The notes below the pieces were generated by a model. That model was not told the origin of the DNA and did not search any database. It saw nothing but the letters and a program-made list of their open reading frames with translations. Below are positions 8,029-16,409 of a stretch of DNA of 64,000 nucleotides, piece by piece. This DNA comes from Parapedobacter luteus (lineage in GTDB: Bacteria; Bacteroidota; Bacteroidia; Sphingobacteriales; Sphingobacteriaceae): positions 162,670 to 226,669 of the forward strand of contig NZ_FUYS01000007.1 of assembly GCF_900168055.1 (NCBI RefSeq), given 5' to 3'. The position numbers and the translations under genes were made by a program. Each line of letters opens with the position of its first letter. Position 1 is the stretch's first letter.

Positions 8029-8654
8029 CTATTCCTTTCTTATTTTCGCTGCTATCGTTGGCATATGTACCAGTAACCAATCCGGTTGCTCATGAATGGG
8101 TAAAGCATCAATTATGTGCCCATTTTCTATCGCAACCAAGTCTTTATGGTCCGTTTCAGACGTGTCGACTACTTTTAGTGAATCAAATAAAGTAAAGCGG
8201 TCGTTTACCTGCCTTAAATTGCCGTAGAAATTCTCTCTAAGGGTCAATGAATCCACGGAATGGCCTCCCTCGTTGGCACGGATAAGTACTCGATTTGCAG
8301 AAAGCGAAGGGTTATCCAAGCCGAAGAATATCAAAGTACAAGATACCCCTGTTGTTTGAATCGCTCAATAACATGCCAGCTTTCATCCCGGGAAAAATGA
8401 CCTTCATATGCAAAATCAGCACCTGTATCCAAAGCTTTTTCAACCAATGCCGAAAAATATTGTTCTACAAATTCAGATGCTTGCAATGTTAACTCCTTCT
8501 GGACGCGGAGACCCGATTTCCAAAGTTCGGTGCGCTTCTGCAGATATAATTTATCCCCGTCAAAAATATCGTTGATATGATCTGGAAAATATGGCAAACC
8601 GACCGTGGATTTTCCCGCGCCGTTAGAGCCTGTGATGACAAATAGGTTAGGCAT
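8029..8654 (-). pseudogene. Zeta-toxin-like P-loop kinase split by a frameshift
   Basis: The N-terminal half (8654 to 8331) has a Walker A GSNGAGKST at residues 8-16 and the zeta-type DFAYEGHFS region, then stops after QGYLVL. The remaining half (from about 8336 to 8029) is in another frame and continues with IFFGLDNPSLSANRVLIRANEGGHSVDS in pieces, the expected zeta continuation. Restoring one T in the minus-strand run GTACTTTGATATTC would join them into about 208 residues. Zeta toxins phosphorylate UDP-N-acetyl sugars and poison wall synthesis. As read, the product is truncated and probably inactive, unless frameshifting is programmed. Confidence 0.75.
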
Positions 8655-8907
8655 CCACCAATTTCAGCTTTTCTTTAAGTTTTTTCGATTCAGCTACCGA
8701 AAGCACATAAATCGTTTCGAAATCGGTGCCATTCGGTGCTTGCCGCACCAAGTGGATACTGCCATCGGGATATTCAAGATAACAGGTCGCATTGTCCATC
8801 CCCTTTACATTAATCATGAAGGGCAAACCTTGGTTAAGCCGTTTGGTCCGTAATGCCCGCACAGCGTCCGAACCTTTTTGAACCTGTTCTTTCAATGAGG
8901 ATGTCAT
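8647..8907 (-). CDS. Small protein coupled to the zeta toxin, putative antitoxin
   Basis: An 86-residue protein whose stop overlaps the start of the zeta gene by eight bases (ATGCCTAA), a clear sign of translational coupling. It begins with a helix (LKEQVQKGSDAVRALRTKRL) and continues as a beta-rich part (GMDNATCYLEYPDGSIHLV), then a helical tail. It does not look like the classical epsilon antitoxin, but gene order and coupling suggest it neutralises or regulates the neighbouring kinase. Confidence 0.6.
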   Translation of the reverse strand: MTSSLKEQVQKGSDAVRALRTKRLNQGLPFMINVKGMDNATCYLEYPDGSIHLVRQAPNGTDFETIYVLSVAESKKLKEKLKLVDA

Positions 8908-8933
8908 AGGAATCTTTTTTATAAACCGTCTTT

Positions 8934-9341
8934 TTATTTCTTTTCCAGCAACTCCATCACGCGGCTGTTTATTTCCGTCACATTTTCAATCAGTTTCAGG
9001 ATAGCGTCGTTTTGCTTTTCGTTCACTCCCTGAAATGTATGAAAGTTTGATGCATTTAATATCGTGGCGTTCTCAATTTCCTTAAATACGGCACCAGGAA
9101 CCGACGAAATAAGTCTCAAAGGGTCAGTTTTATATATTTTGGCAGCTTTTTGTATTAACTCGGTAGTGACTTTCCCCTTACCATTTTCAAGTTCAAGATA
9201 TTCAGTTTCTTCCATGCCAAATTCTTGCGCAATTTCTAGAGAATCCTTTCCAGCAATTTCTCTTCGTACAAAAAGCTCTTGTCCAAATTTTTCGTTATCC
9301 ACGAAAAGATACTCTTCGCTTTTATCGGTTATTCTGTCCAT
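8934..9341 (-). CDS. XRE-like helix-turn-helix protein
   Basis: A 135-residue protein. Residues 20-80 contain an HTH of the XRE type (GKDSLEIAQEFGMEETEYL, then an ELENGKGKVTTELIQKAAKIY helix). The C-terminal part carries FHTFQGVNEKQNDAILKLIENV and a coiled segment likely to mediate oligomers. It lies 26 bases upstream of the putative antitoxin gene on the same strand, so it may be the transcriptional regulator of the toxin module. Confidence 0.7.
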   Translation of the reverse strand: MDRITDKSEEYLFVDNEKFGQELFVRREIAGKDSLEIAQEFGMEETEYLELENGKGKVTTELIQKAAKIYKTDPLRLISSVPGAVFKEIENATILNASNFHTFQGVNEKQNDAILKLIENVTEINSRVMELLEKK

Positions 9342-9364
9342 GTTTCAAATTTAATGTATTTTCG

Positions 9365-9609
9365 TCAAATATCTCTCTCCCTGTTAATTCGTTCCAGTAA
9401 ATCCATAATTCGTTTATTCATCTCCACAACGCTATTTATAAGTAATAATACTGCGTCATTTTGCTTTTCGTTAATGCCATGAAAAGTATGGAACGTTGAA
9501 GTATTCAAAATCGTTGAGTTAGAAATATTATCAAAAAACGTACGAGGTGTTGAGGAAAGTAGTTGTAGAGGGTCTATTCCAACTTCATGGAACAACTCGA
9601 AAAAAAATC
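9365..9609 (-). pseudogene. Truncated paralogue of the XRE-like protein
   Basis: Encodes only the C-terminal module of the same family as its neighbour: LSSTPRTFFDNISNSTILN and FHTFHGINEKQNDAVLLLINSVVEMNKRIMDLLE, in pieces, align with the downstream protein. The HTH half is missing. The frame reaches back to a TGA beside a run of eight T residues (minus strand, about 9598-9606) and has only TTG as a start. It is a degraded tandem copy, possibly broken by slippage in the T-run. Confidence 0.6.
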
Positions 9610-9707
9610 ATTTATGCAAAAAACAAAAATTGTCTATGTTGTTTTCATGAGTTTTCTGGAGTGGGTGGCCCATTAAATTGATTATCGCATTCCTTTCAGA
9701 AGTTACT

Positions 9708-9721
9708 TATCTTTGGCGGAT
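9708..9721 (+). promoter_or_regulatory. TATCTTTG minus-7 element
   Basis: TATCTTTG at 9708-9715 fits TAnnTTTG and lies six bases before ATG 9722, which predicts a leaderless or near-leaderless transcript and decides the start codon over TTG 9713. Confidence 0.5.
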
Positions 9722-10385
9722 ATGATAATTGGCCTGCCGCTATATGTGTCATTGGTTTTCGGACTTACAACAGCAGCGACACTGTTTCTTTTTTACCGGG
9801 GACTGCGCATGTCTAACGCCGCAACAACACGTAAACAGTCAATACACGTGTTGCGTTTTCTGATAAGCTGGCTTGTTATTCAGGGCTTTTTGACCCAATA
9901 TGTTTATAGCACCGATACGGATTCCGTGCCGCCAAAGATAGTTTTATTTGGTATTTTGCCCATGATTTTGGGGACTGCTGTGCTATTTTTAACAAGAAAA
10001 GGCAAGGGGTTTGTCGACAGTCTGCCACTTGCCGGACTAACGATGATAAACGTGGTAAGGATTCCGGTGGAAGTCGTCTTATGCTGGCTTTTCATCAACG
10101 GATCCGTCCCCGAAATGATGACTTTCGAGGGCAGGAATTTTGATATCATAGCAGGAATTACCGCGCCGCTTATCGCCTATTTTGGGGTGGTCAAGAAAAA
10201 GTGAGCAGGAACTTTCTGCACCCTCTCCCTTGCAGCGGTTTGCTTTTGAACAGCCCAATATCGCCATACTGAACGTTCCCTTTAGCTGGCTTCCGACGTT
10301 TATTGTGCCTGTTGTCCTATTTAGTCATTTGGTATCCATAAGGCGACTGATGAAGGGGGGACACGTCGCCGCTTCATCCAATTAG
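9722..10385 (+). pseudogene. Multi-pass membrane protein with internal deletion and frameshift
   Basis: The first part (9722-10204) has four or five membrane segments and ends abruptly after FGVVKKK. The next part, in another frame, gives LQRFAFEQPNIAILNVPFSWL and PTFIVPVVLFSHLVSIRRLMK, which I recognise as the usual C terminus of this uncharacterised Bacteroidota membrane family. A stretch of roughly twenty residues that normally joins the two, containing a membrane helix, is missing. I read it as one gene damaged by an internal deletion that shifted the frame. It ends one base from the convergent pigment operon. Confidence 0.6.
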
Positions 10386-10386
10386 G

Positions 10387-11454
10387 TTAACCTTCTTTCT
10401 CCACCAAAATCAATCCGTGGTTTGTCCCGCGCCGTTGGGTGTAAATCAGGATGCGCCTCAGGGAGCGAGGTCGGATGCCATTAAGCAAAAGCTGTTGGGG
10501 AATATCCTGCTGGCCCAGTAGGCGCAGTGCCAGGTGAAGTGCTGCACCCGCCACCGTGTCGTACTCTCCAAAGATGTGTTTGAATCCGATGTGGGGCAGT
10601 GCGGCAAACAGCGTGCTGCCTACCGTGCTGTAGACGGCGTCGTAACGGATGTCGCCGTTGTAACCCAGCACTACAGCATCGATGTCACCCGCGGCCAATC
10701 CGTATCGTCGCAGGAAGCGGTTGACGAAAGCTACTGCATCGGCTGTTTCATAGCACGTATCCCCAGCAATCACTTTTCCCAGGGTTTGGCTGGTCGGTTG
10801 TTGAGAGGCGACAAAAAAAGAAGCGCCTTCGGCAGCGATTTCTCCTGGAGACGAAGATGCGGCCAGTGGCGTCGGAATGACCGGGTTATCGTGTTTCAGG
10901 TATCCGGCCAGCTCCCAGAAGCGTGGGGTCCGCGCGCCGAGTTCGTCTACGCCTCCTAACAGGACCGTATGGTCGGGGTGTTCGGCTAAATAAATGCCGG
11001 CGTCCAGCAAAGCAGATGCAAACGCGCTTGCATTATTGACATACGTCATGTTATAGCCCTTGCATCCAAGCGACAAGGCGATCGCCGCGGCGGCCATGTT
11101 GTGCGTCGACTGGATAAACGGTGTCGGATTGAGCAGTTCGTGCTCATTAGCCAACACCGTTTCCACGAACCGCTCGGAGTCCGATAAGCAGCCCAATCCT
11201 GTACCGGTAATGACCGCATCTACGGTTTCTTTCCCCGCTTCCTGCAAGGCCAAGCGGGAGGCAAAAATCGCCATCCGCATACTTTTATTCATACGCCGCA
11301 GCTGTAATGCCGGGATGAGCGATTTATAGTCGGGATCACAGGCCGGTACAGGATTTTGCGCATAGGCTTTTACCGCCTCAAAGCGGTATCCGGGCTCGTG
11401 CGTCGGCTGGATGGATATGCTTCCGCTACCATGGATATATATCGGCTTAGTCAT
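10387..11454 (-). CDS. Ketosynthase-like chain-length-factor protein (no active-site Cys)
   Basis: A 355-residue thiolase-fold protein, last gene of the minus-strand pigment operon. The start is ATG 11454, which overlaps the upstream ketosynthase stop (ATGACTAA). The position of the nucleophile reads VNNASAFAS (about residue 139-147), with Ser where active ketosynthases have Cys in TACSS, and the usual catalytic His motifs are not evident. It resembles the KS-beta/chain-length-factor partners of type II polyketide systems and of aryl polyene/flexirubin clusters. It probably forms a heterodimer with the adjacent ketosynthase and sets polyene length. Confidence 0.75.
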   Translation of the reverse strand: MTKPIYIHGSGSISIQPTHEPGYRFEAVKAYAQNPVPACDPDYKSLIPALQLRRMNKSMRMAIFASRLALQEAGKETVDAVITGTGLGCLSDSERFVETVLANEHELLNPTPFIQSTHNMAAAAIALSLGCKGYNMTYVNNASAFASALLDAGIYLAEHPDHTVLLGGVDELGARTPRFWELAGYLKHDNPVIPTPLAASSSPGEIAAEGASFFVASQQPTSQTLGKVIAGDTCYETADAVAFVNRFLRRYGLAAGDIDAVVLGYNGDIRYDAVYSTVGSTLFAALPHIGFKHIFGEYDTVAGAALHLALRLLGQQDIPQQLLLNGIRPRSLRRILIYTQRRGTNHGLILVEKEG

Positions 11455-12661
11455 GTGCTTTCGAAAATAATAAGGCGGTGCAGTTGCCGCCAAAACCGAA
11501 GGAGTTTGACAGCACATGGTCAATCTGCTGATGTTTCAGCTGCGTTTGTGGCAGGATGTCCAGTGAGGCAATGGGCTGCGAAAAGTTCAGGTTGGGGAAT
11601 ACCACTTGGTGTTGCAGTGCCAAGATGGAAAAGACAGCCTCGATGGCGCCGGCCGCTGCCAATGTGTGTCCCGTAAAGGCTTTCGTCGAGCTGAAGGCGG
11701 GTAGGGCATCCTTCGAGCCGTAGATGCGGAGCAGCGCATGGCCTTCCGTCAAATCGTTGTTGGGCGTGGCGGTGCCATGGGCATTGATGTAATCGATGTC
11801 TGCAGGGTGCAATGCCGCTACTTGAAGGGCCGATTTCATGGCCAGGTAGGCTCCTTCGCCGTTGTCCGAAGAGGCGGTCTGGTGGAATGCATCGTTGGCA
11901 TTGCCGTAGCCGCTGAGGTAAGCCAGCGGCTTTTGGGGTCGCCGGGCGGCCAAACCGGCCGTTTCCAGGACCAGGTAGGCAGCCGCCTCGCCGAGGTTCA
12001 GCCCGTCGCGGCTGCCGTCAAACGGCCTGCAATGCGTGGCAGAATAGATCATCAGCGAATTGAAGCCGTTAATGGTAAATTTAGACAAGCAATCCGCGCC
12101 ACCCACGATAGCACGGTCGAGCAGTCCGGCCCTGATCATTCTTCCTCCCAGCATGATGGCATTTGCCGCCGATGAGCATGCCGTGCTGATGGTCGTGACA
12201 AAATCATTCACCCCAAAGTATCGGGCCATTTGTTCGGCACCGTATCCGCAGGGATGCGTAGGGATAAAATGCCGGTGTTCGGCAGAAGACAGGTAATCGT
12301 CATAGTATCGCTCCGTCGCGTCCATGCCACCCACCGTGGTGGCTGAGATGAGCCCTGTCCGATAACCATCATGGCGATCAAAACCAGCCATATCCAGCGC
12401 TTCTTTTGCTGCTACCAGGGCCAACAATGTGCTGCGGGTGTACGCTTCGTGATCAGCGATGGCTAAGCGCTCATACAGCGCCTTGTCGCTCAAGCCAATT
12501 TCACCAGCCATTAATCGATCGTGATGAAAGGTGTCCAGTCGGGTGATGCGGCCGATGCCATGGCGCGATTGCTCAAGCGAACGGAAATTGGATACCACAT
12601 CTTCGCCGATGGCAGAGATGGCACCCATTCCGGTAATGGCTATCGGTTCGGGTGGGGTCAT
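11447..12661 (-). CDS. Beta-ketoacyl-ACP synthase II-type (FabF-like)
   Basis: A 404-residue condensing enzyme. The Cys-His-His triad is intact: Cys162 in TISTACSSA, His295 in NAHGTATP and His332 in FTGHTLAAAG. It condenses malonyl-ACP with the growing acyl chain, here most likely the aryl polyene or the fatty chain of the resorcinol. The start overlaps the ACP stop by four bases (ATGA) and its stop overlaps the chain-length-factor start, so the three are co-translated. Confidence 0.88.
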   Translation of the reverse strand: MTPPEPIAITGMGAISAIGEDVVSNFRSLEQSRHGIGRITRLDTFHHDRLMAGEIGLSDKALYERLAIADHEAYTRSTLLALVAAKEALDMAGFDRHDGYRTGLISATTVGGMDATERYYDDYLSSAEHRHFIPTHPCGYGAEQMARYFGVNDFVTTISTACSSAANAIMLGGRMIRAGLLDRAIVGGADCLSKFTINGFNSLMIYSATHCRPFDGSRDGLNLGEAAAYLVLETAGLAARRPQKPLAYLSGYGNANDAFHQTASSDNGEGAYLAMKSALQVAALHPADIDYINAHGTATPNNDLTEGHALLRIYGSKDALPAFSSTKAFTGHTLAAAGAIEAVFSILALQHQVVFPNLNFSQPIASLDILPQTQLKHQQIDHVLSNSFGFGGNCTALLFSKAHD

Positions 12662-12912
12662 TTGCGGTTTGCCTCAATGAAGTCCGCCATGGTCTGGATG
12701 GTTTCGAATACCTTCCGGCCCTCCTTAGGGTCGGCCAGTTTAATGCCGTAGCCCTTGTCAAGCATGACGATGAGCTCCAGCGCATCGATGGAGTCCAACC
12801 CCAGCCCATCCCCAAACAACGGCGTGTTGTCGTCCAGGTCATCCACAGTGAGGTCTTCCAAATTTAGTTGGGTAATGATCTTTGCTTTCAGCTCTTGTGT
12901 CAATTCACTCAT
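12658..12912 (-). CDS. Acyl carrier protein
   Basis: An 84-residue acidic carrier protein. The phosphopantetheine attachment site is Ser41 in GLGLDSIDALEL. A basic tail-end helix (PKEGRKVFETIQTMADFI) is typical of the aryl polyene/flexirubin ACPs. It is translationally coupled to the genes on both sides (four-base overlaps), which points to a dedicated carrier rather than the housekeeping AcpP. Confidence 0.9.
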   Translation of the reverse strand: MSELTQELKAKIITQLNLEDLTVDDLDDNTPLFGDGLGLDSIDALELIVMLDKGYGIKLADPKEGRKVFETIQTMADFIEANRK

Positions 12913-13535
12913 TTTCTTTCTTGTCCTTGATATAATCGTTTCATGTGCTCAACGGTACACGGTATATGGCCTGCCTGGCCAACATGGTATAAAAATACGT
13001 CACATCGTTTAGCCGTTACCTCTGTCCAGCCACTGATGATGCTGCTGGCTTTTCCGTCATCCAGCATAGCGTGGCTATAGGGCACGAGGAATTCGGGCAA
13101 ATAGCTGTCAAAAATAAAGAAAACATTTTCGCTATGCAATTGATGGCGGATACTGATTTCGCCCATTGCGATATTGGGCAACGTATAGACAAAAGTGGCG
13201 GGGCTTGCTACGGGATTGGCTTCATCGGAGATATCCTGGGCATGCTTGCTGTCGGATAGGTGGCTCGACGAGTAGTTGGAAAAAACAAGGGCAGTGTCGT
13301 TTTCGAACGGGCCGGACGCCCGCGCCATCAGTTCCACGGCGATGAATATGGCTTTGCAGAGGCCATCCATTTTGTAAAACTTCGGGTAGTCAATGCCCAG
13401 CTGGCGGTAGGCCGCCCGGAGAAAGTCATGGAGGGGAGCAGTGTGCTCCACGGCCAGATAGGGGTGCCCGTTTATTGCGATGGTATGATTGCGGATGATG
13501 CAATAAGACTGGATAAAATAAGGATGTCTGTCCAT
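12909..13535 (-). CDS. Beta-ketoacyl synthase-like N-terminal domain protein of the pigment cluster
   Basis: A 208-residue protein similar to the short synthase-like proteins (Ketoacyl-synt_2 type) found in flexirubin and aryl polyene clusters. Recognisable features are ALVFSNYSSSHLSDSKHAQ and SPATFVYTLPNIAMGEISIRH in pieces, which correspond to the N-terminal half of a thiolase fold. The region corresponding to the nucleophile lacks a convincing Cys, so a structural or regulatory role in the ketosynthase complex is more likely than catalysis. The start overlaps nothing upstream (2-base gap) and the stop overlaps the ACP start. Confidence 0.7.
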   Translation of the reverse strand: MDRHPYFIQSYCIIRNHTIAINGHPYLAVEHTAPLHDFLRAAYRQLGIDYPKFYKMDGLCKAIFIAVELMARASGPFENDTALVFSNYSSSHLSDSKHAQDISDEANPVASPATFVYTLPNIAMGEISIRHQLHSENVFFIFDSYLPEFLVPYSHAMLDDGKASSIISGWTEVTAKRCDVFLYHVGQAGHIPCTVEHMKRLYQGQERK

Positions 13536-13537
13536 GG

Positions 13538-14704
13538 CTATGCTTTTTGGAATACCGTAGCAATATTGCAGCCCCCGAATCCAGACGCTGTTTTCAAAAA
13601 GGTCCGCAAAGGCTGTGCGGGTGCATCAGGCTGTTTACCGGTCTTTACCGTATCGCCGTGGTCGGCTGTAATGATATTCAGCGCTTGGCTGGTCCCCTGA
13701 TGCATGAAGCCTTTAGAGGGGATTAAGCGATTGTTTTTGAGCGAATGGATGCCCAGCACCGTTTCCAGCAGCCCGCTCGCTCCCAAGGTATGGCCGTAAT
13801 AGCCTTTCAGGCTGTGTACAGGGACGGCCGATAGGCCGCACCGCTGCAAAGCAATGGATTCCATCTCGTCGTTATAGCGTGTCGCCGTGCCGTGCGCCGA
13901 AATAAAATCCAGCGGGGGAGCGCCCGCTTCACGCATGGCTTCGGCGATACTGCGGTATAGCCCTTCGCCTGTGCGGGATGGGCCCGAAATATGGTTGGCA
14001 TCGTTGTATGAGCCTACGCCCATGATGCGGACCGCATCGCGCGCCGGGGTTTTCGATAGGTAAACCCCCGCAATCGCTTCACCCAGGTTTAGGCCTTTCC
14101 GGTCGCGGTCAAACGGCCGGCAGGGTTCATCAGCCAACGCTTGGAACGCGTCAAAACCCGAGACAATAAACCGGGAGATTTCATCGCCGCCGATGACAAC
14201 AGCTTGCTGGTAGCCGTCGTGGTGCCGCAGCAACTGCCGTGCTACGGAAATGGCTAACGCACCTGATATACAGGCGTTGGAAATGGTGACGAACCGGTTT
14301 TCAAATCCGAAATAACCTTGCAGTTCATCCGCCATTACCGGGAGATGTACCCGCGCCGGCGGGAAAGCAGTGGAGGCACGGTGCAGCAGCGCAACATTGC
14401 CCTTCGTCGTTGATAGCAAAACCAGTGTGCTCCTGTCCAACGGAATCCGGTATTCGTCAATCATGGCTTGCAACGAAAGGATAAAAAGCTGTTCCAAACG
14501 TGTGAAGCGTTGCGGGCGGCTGATTTTATTAAGCCAGGCCTGTTCGTCAATCCGCGCGGCATGGATGCGATGGCCCGATAGCTGCGTGTCCGCAACCGGC
14601 TTGATGGCTGTACGTCCATCCAGCAGCTGCACGAAATTCGTGGCGCTCCCGATGCCGAGCGGCGTAACCAGCTGGTCGCCGACAACAAATACATCCGCTT
14701 TCAT
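13538..14704 (-). CDS. Beta-ketoacyl-ACP synthase
   Basis: A 388-residue ketosynthase. Cys145 lies in TISNACISG, His271 in SAHGTATR and His305 in GYYGHTLGAS, so it should be active. ATG 14704 was chosen because it overlaps the thioesterase stop (TGATG) and removes a weak nine-residue extension. It is a second elongating enzyme of the operon, distinct in its active-site context from the FabF-like enzyme at 11447. Confidence 0.85.
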   Translation of the reverse strand: MKADVFVVGDQLVTPLGIGSATNFVQLLDGRTAIKPVADTQLSGHRIHAARIDEQAWLNKISRPQRFTRLEQLFILSLQAMIDEYRIPLDRSTLVLLSTTKGNVALLHRASTAFPPARVHLPVMADELQGYFGFENRFVTISNACISGALAISVARQLLRHHDGYQQAVVIGGDEISRFIVSGFDAFQALADEPCRPFDRDRKGLNLGEAIAGVYLSKTPARDAVRIMGVGSYNDANHISGPSRTGEGLYRSIAEAMREAGAPPLDFISAHGTATRYNDEMESIALQRCGLSAVPVHSLKGYYGHTLGASGLLETVLGIHSLKNNRLIPSKGFMHQGTSQALNIITADHGDTVKTGKQPDAPAQPLRTFLKTASGFGGCNIATVFQKA

Positions 14705-15120
14705 CACAATCCGTGTTTTGCTTTCCAATCCGCAAAAAACGGCGGGTTGGTCAGTATCAGCTCGCCGTCCATGTCGGTAAATACTTGAATCGTTTCCCCG
14801 GTGGCCACTACCTGCCGCGCAGCATTGAAAATGGTATAACGGAAGGTCATCTTCGCCGCCGGGCTGGCGACAAATACGGTTTCCACGTCGGCCCAGTCGC
14901 CGTGGCGCAAAGGCGACTTATACTCACAGACGCACTTGACCACGGGAGCGAGAAAGCCTTCATCCCGGATGTAGCGATAGGAAATGCCGAATGCTTCCCC
15001 GAAGGCCTCCCTTCCATCTTCAAAGTACGTCACGTAGTGACCGTGCCATACGATGCCCAGCGGGTCGGTTTCATTGAAGCGTACGCGAAAACGAGTCGTA
15101 TGTTGGAGTTGTTGAGTCAT
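14704..15120 (-). CDS. Hotdog acyl-CoA/ACP thioesterase (4HBT family)
   Basis: A 138-residue 4-hydroxybenzoyl-CoA-thioesterase-type protein. The motif FNETDPLGIVWHGHYVTYFEDGRE carries the catalytic Asp and the YbgC-like GIVWHGHY element. ATG 15120 is used because the ABC permease stop (TAATG) overlaps it; the frame is open far upstream but there it shadows the permease gene. It may release or edit the polyene or alkyl chain, or supply free acids for resorcinol assembly. Confidence 0.85.
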   Translation of the reverse strand: MTQQLQHTTRFRVRFNETDPLGIVWHGHYVTYFEDGREAFGEAFGISYRYIRDEGFLAPVVKCVCEYKSPLRHGDWADVETVFVASPAAKMTFRYTIFNAARQVVATGETIQVFTDMDGELILTNPPFFADWKAKHGL

Positions 15121-16409
15121 TAATTCGCTTGGTGTCTTTTGTGATAGAGAATGGCAGCCAGCAGCGTGGCCGCGAAAAACAGCAGCAGGAACAACAGCGG
15201 CCATGCAATGTCGGCAGCCGTACCATTGCGCAGAATGACGTCGTAGAATGCCGATATGCCCCAGTTCATGGGGGAAAACGCAGATACCTTTTGCATGACT
15301 TCCGGCATGATGAACGTCGGCACCCATACGCCGCCGAGTGCTGCCAGGATGATGACAAAGATGGCTCCGAAGGGAGCCGATTGTTCTTGCGTTTCGGCCA
15401 CGGTACCAATGAGGATGCCCAACCCGATGGCCGCCAGGCCCGCTACAAAGGCTATCAATATCATCAGGGGAAGTTGATCGCCCGGTTCAAACGCAATCAG
15501 CCCGATAAGCGGGAATACATATTTCGCAATCAGCAACATCAGCGCAAACTGAATAAAGCAGATAACGGTGTAGGTGACGATCTTGCCACCCAGCACAACC
15601 GAGTACGAAACCGGACTGGTTTGCAGGCGGATGTATGTTCCCAGGTTTTTTTCCTTGACGAGGTTGATGCCCAACGGAACGACGATGAAGAAGATGCCGA
15701 ATAAGATCCAAGCCGGTACATTATGCTGCACAGCGTTAGGGATGATGCCGTCGCCCCCCTTTTGGGCAATGGTTTCCTTAAATGTGATGATTTCTCCATC
15801 CAGCAGCCCCGGGTCATTTTCCAGTTCCATCTGATCGATGAATACGTGATATATTTTTTCCACTTCGACTTTGGAAAGCATCTTCTCAATGTTGTTTTTC
15901 GTTGCGTTGCGGAACGCTTGACCCGCGGCCGGGTCGAAATAAATGATGATCTCCTTCGCTTCCCATTGCTCACTGCGTTGCCTTTGCGCAGCGCTATCAG
16001 GCGCTGTTAGCTCAAATTCACCCAAGATGCGCTCTACATTGTGCGCTACCTTTCCGTTCAATTCTTCGCTGATCCCTTCGGGAATCACGATGGCTATTTG
16101 GTATTTGCCATCGCTCACCAATTTGCTGGCATCCGCTTGTGAAAGCCGTTGCCCGTTCGCTTCGGTGATTAGTTGCACGTTGGGGGCTTCGGCCAGGTTG
16201 TCGGCTACTAACCGGCCGATTTCACCCTGGTCTTCATCCACCAGGAGGATGGGTAGGGTCGATTCACCTACCGCCTTGAATGTGCTTTCCTGGATGAGCG
16301 TAATGGTGATGATCAGTACAGACGGCATGAAAAACAGGATGGCAAGCCCACCCCAATCCCGAAGTAGGAGCAGCACTTCCTTGTACGCCGATACGGATAG
16401 TTTACGCAT
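15120..16409 (-). CDS. ABC-2 type permease, pigment cluster exporter
   Basis: A 429-residue permease. One membrane helix near the N terminus (GGLAILFFMPSVLIITITLI) is followed by a large periplasmic domain (about 45-225) and five C-terminal helices, the ABC2_membrane_3/YhhJ layout. The start ATG 16409 overlaps the end of the ATPase gene. Together with that ATPase it forms an exporter likely to move the pigment, a precursor or a lipid carrier across the inner membrane. Confidence 0.85.
   Translation of the reverse strand: MRKLSVSAYKEVLLLLRDWGGLAILFFMPSVLIITITLIQESTFKAVGESTLPILLVDEDQGEIGRLVADNLAEAPNVQLITEANGQRLSQADASKLVSDGKYQIAIVIPEGISEELNGKVAHNVERILGEFELTAPDSAAQRQRSEQWEAKEIIIYFDPAAGQAFRNATKNNIEKMLSKVEVEKIYHVFIDQMELENDPGLLDGEIITFKETIAQKGGDGIIPNAVQHNVPAWILFGIFFIVVPLGINLVKEKNLGTYIRLQTSPVSYSVVLGGKIVTYTVICFIQFALMLLIAKYVFPLIGLIAFEPGDQLPLMILIAFVAGLAAIGLGILIGTVAETQEQSAPFGAIFVIILAALGGVWVPTFIMPEVMQKVSAFSPMNWGISAFYDVILRNGTAADIAWPLLFLLLFFAATLLAAILYHKRHQAN

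Noticed and set aside
15129..15704. A 191-residue plus-strand frame opposite the ABC permease
   Set aside because: Low-complexity Gln/Arg-rich peptide antisense to a gene with clear membrane helices and overlaps; not coding.
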